From Lunatibacter salilacus (GTDB taxonomy: Bacteria > Bacteroidota > Bacteroidia > Cytophagales > Cyclobacteriaceae): a DNA stretch of 64,000 nt. The notes beneath the pieces were generated by a model, which saw nothing but the letters and a program-made list of their open reading frames with translations, did not search any database and was not told the DNA's origin. How positions within the stretch are numbered: position 1 is the first letter of the stretch; the number at the start of each line of letters is the position of its first letter. Both the position numbers and the translations under genes were made by a program. The DNA is taken from NCBI RefSeq assembly GCF_009797935.1, contig NZ_VOLC01000001.1:496001-560000 (forward strand), read 5' to 3'. Shown here one piece after another: positions 62,828 to 64,000 of the stretch.

Positions 62828-64000
62828 ATGAAAAGCCAGTATTTGTCTTCTTTTGCAGCACTAACCTTCCTTTTAATTTTGGCAGGGAATCAGGTATTCG
62901 CACAGCAGCGTCCCGCTGGCAAAATCACCGGGAAAATAGTCGATGCCCAAAGCAAGCAGGCACTCGGATTTGCAACCGTCAGTATGTTTGCGGAAGTGCA
63001 GGGTGAAAAGCGGCTGGTAAATGGCAGCATAACGGCCGAAAACGGCACCTTTACATTGGATACCGAATTAGGCAATTTTTCTCTATTGGTGGAATTTATG
63101 GGATATGAACCGCTTGCTATTAACGAAATGGCGGTGACCAGGGAAAAAAACAGTATTAACCTGGGTGAACTCAGCCTGACATCATCCGCTGAAAACTTGG
63201 ATGAAGTCGTGGTATTGGGTGAAAAAAACCTGATGGAGCTCAGTTTAGACAAGCGAATTTTTAATGTGGGAAAAGACCTTGCCAATGCTGGGGGAACAGC
63301 TACCGATATCCTGATGAACCTTCCTTCAATCAATGTGGACCCGGAGGGGAATGTACGCTTAAGGGGAAGTGAAAATGTCCGGATTCTAATAGATGGCAAA
63401 CCTTCTGGATTAGTGAGCTTTAAGGGAAGCAGCGGCCTACAGCAGCTCCCGGCTAACCTCATCGAATCTGTGGAAGTAATTACCAACCCCTCTGCAAGAT
63501 ACGAAGCAGAAGGTATGGCGGGGGTCATCAATATAGTTCTCAAAAAAGAAAATGCCCAAGGCTTCAACGGTTCCTTCGAGGCTATAACAGGCAATCCCAC
63601 CAACTTGGGCTTTGCCGCGAACTTAAACTACCGAAAAAACAAGATCAACTGGTTTGTCAACTACGGTTTTGCCTACCGTGAGGTTCCTAGAGACGGATTT
63701 CTTCGCCAAGATGTGTTTAGTGCGGATACCTCATTTTACACCGAGCAGTTCACTGAGGGTTTTGTCAATAGTCGAAACAACAATATCCGGGCTGGTTTAG
63801 ACTACTACCTATCAGACAATAGCATCTTGACCGGTTCCTACTTACTCCGTAGAAGTGACGCCCACCGCATTACCAATATACGGTATGAAGATTATGATGT
63901 GAATAGGAACATGGACAGTTATTTTCAGAGACAGCAAAATGAAGTCGAGAACGAACCAAATTCCGAGTATAGCATTAGCTACAGCAAATCCTTTGAGCAA
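62828..64000 (+). CDS. TonB-dependent receptor with carboxypeptidase-like N-domain, 3' end outside the window
   Basis: The frame is open from 62828 to the window end (391 codons). A signal peptide ending VFAQQ is followed by a carboxypeptidase-regulatory-like domain (about 30-115; GKITGKIVDAQSKQALGFATVS). The plug domain includes LDEVVVLGEK, IFNVGKDLANAGGTATDIL and RILIDGKPSG, then GVINIVLKKENAQGF and the start of an OMP_b-brl_3-type barrel. It belongs to the non-SusC receptor group, so a SusD partner is not expected. The ligand is unknown. Confidence 0.9.
   Translation, partial: MKSQYLSSFAALTFLLILAGNQVFAQQRPAGKITGKIVDAQSKQALGFATVSMFAEVQGEKRLVNGSITAENGTFTLDTELGNFSLLVEFMGYEPLAINEMAVTREKNSINLGELSLTSSAENLDEVVVLGEKNLMELSLDKRIFNVGKDLANAGGTATDILMNLPSINVDPEGNVRLRGSENVRILIDGKPSGLVSFKGSSGLQQLPANLIESVEVITNPSARYEAEGMAGVINIVLKKENAQGFNGSFEAITGNPTNLGFAANLNYRKNKINWFVNYGFAYREVPRDGFLRQDVFSADTSFYTEQFTEGFVNSRNNNIRAGLDYYLSDNSILTGSYLLRRSDAHRITNIRYEDYDVNRNMDSYFQRQQNEVENEPNSEYSISYSKSFEQ

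Noticed and set aside
62890-63603. A 237-codon open frame on the minus strand near the window end.
   Set aside because: It is antisense to the TonB-dependent receptor, whose plus-strand frame is open to the end of the window and has clear plug and signal motifs. The minus-strand translation has no recognisable domain.
1-64000. Mobile elements, CRISPR arrays, tRNA and rRNA genes.
   Set aside because: No transposase or integrase motifs, no regularly spaced repeats and no tRNA-like cloverleaf sequences were recognised by reading. A dedicated tRNA or repeat search could still find something missed.

Overview
The window looks like a chromosomal segment from a Bacteroidota bacterium, most likely order Cytophagales (Cyclobacteriaceae-like). 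The evidence is two SusC/SusD nutrient-uptake pairs, the gliding/type IX secretion genes gldKLMN with a PorP/SprF-like protein and PorW/SprE, an ATP synthase operon without atpD and atpC, FG-GAP/ASPIC lipoproteins, few Shine-Dalgarno sequences, and candidate -7 elements of the TAnnTTTG type. Genus-level assignment is inference. No tRNA, rRNA, CRISPR array, insertion sequence or phage gene was seen.

Positions 1-24,900 are an accessory, nutrient-acquisition region. It holds the 3' part of a bile-acid/sodium symporter family gene, a SusC/SusD pair on + (1247-5910), and a second SusC/SusD pair on - followed by a large FG-GAP/ASPIC lipoprotein (6145-14232). Next comes an Nramp-fold transporter that has lost its metal ligands (14728-15996). 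Divergent from it is a run of genes whose products all carry export signals: two tandem amidohydrolases, a Tat-signal SelA-like PLP enzyme with an extra beta-rich C-terminal domain, and a RidA-family lipoprotein (16270-21165). I read these as a periplasmic pathway: deacylation, PLP-dependent elimination, imine/enamine hydrolysis, then product uptake. It is the best candidate for an undescribed system here; the substrate is unknown. An M14 metallocarboxypeptidase and an SDR39U1-type epimerase follow.

Positions 25,014-26,535 are a fluoride-resistance unit: a promoter, a fluoride (crcB) riboswitch and a CLC-F-type antiporter. The riboswitch occupies the apparent 5' end of the open frame, so the real start is probably 25201.

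Positions 26,633-33,576 (-) are an operon running M23 peptidase, bactofilin, AtpZ, AtpI-like, atpB, atpE, atpF, atpH, atpA, atpG. Divergent from it on + are PorW/SprE, a class A penicillin-binding protein and UvrC (33,675-40,524). Convergent with uvrC are GldN, GldM, GldL, GldK, a PorP/SprF-like protein, HemD, a DUF4271 membrane protein, an Omp85-type barrel and an SMP-30 lactonase, all on -.

Positions 51,142-64,000 hold HemW, a DUF721/DciA-like protein, a DUF4197 lipoprotein, a partner-switching module (membrane PP2C phosphatase, STAS protein, HATPase kinase), a three-gene SurA/parvulin operon for envelope protein folding, a cytochrome c-PQQ dehydrogenase fusion, and the 5' part of a TonB-dependent receptor cut by the window end.
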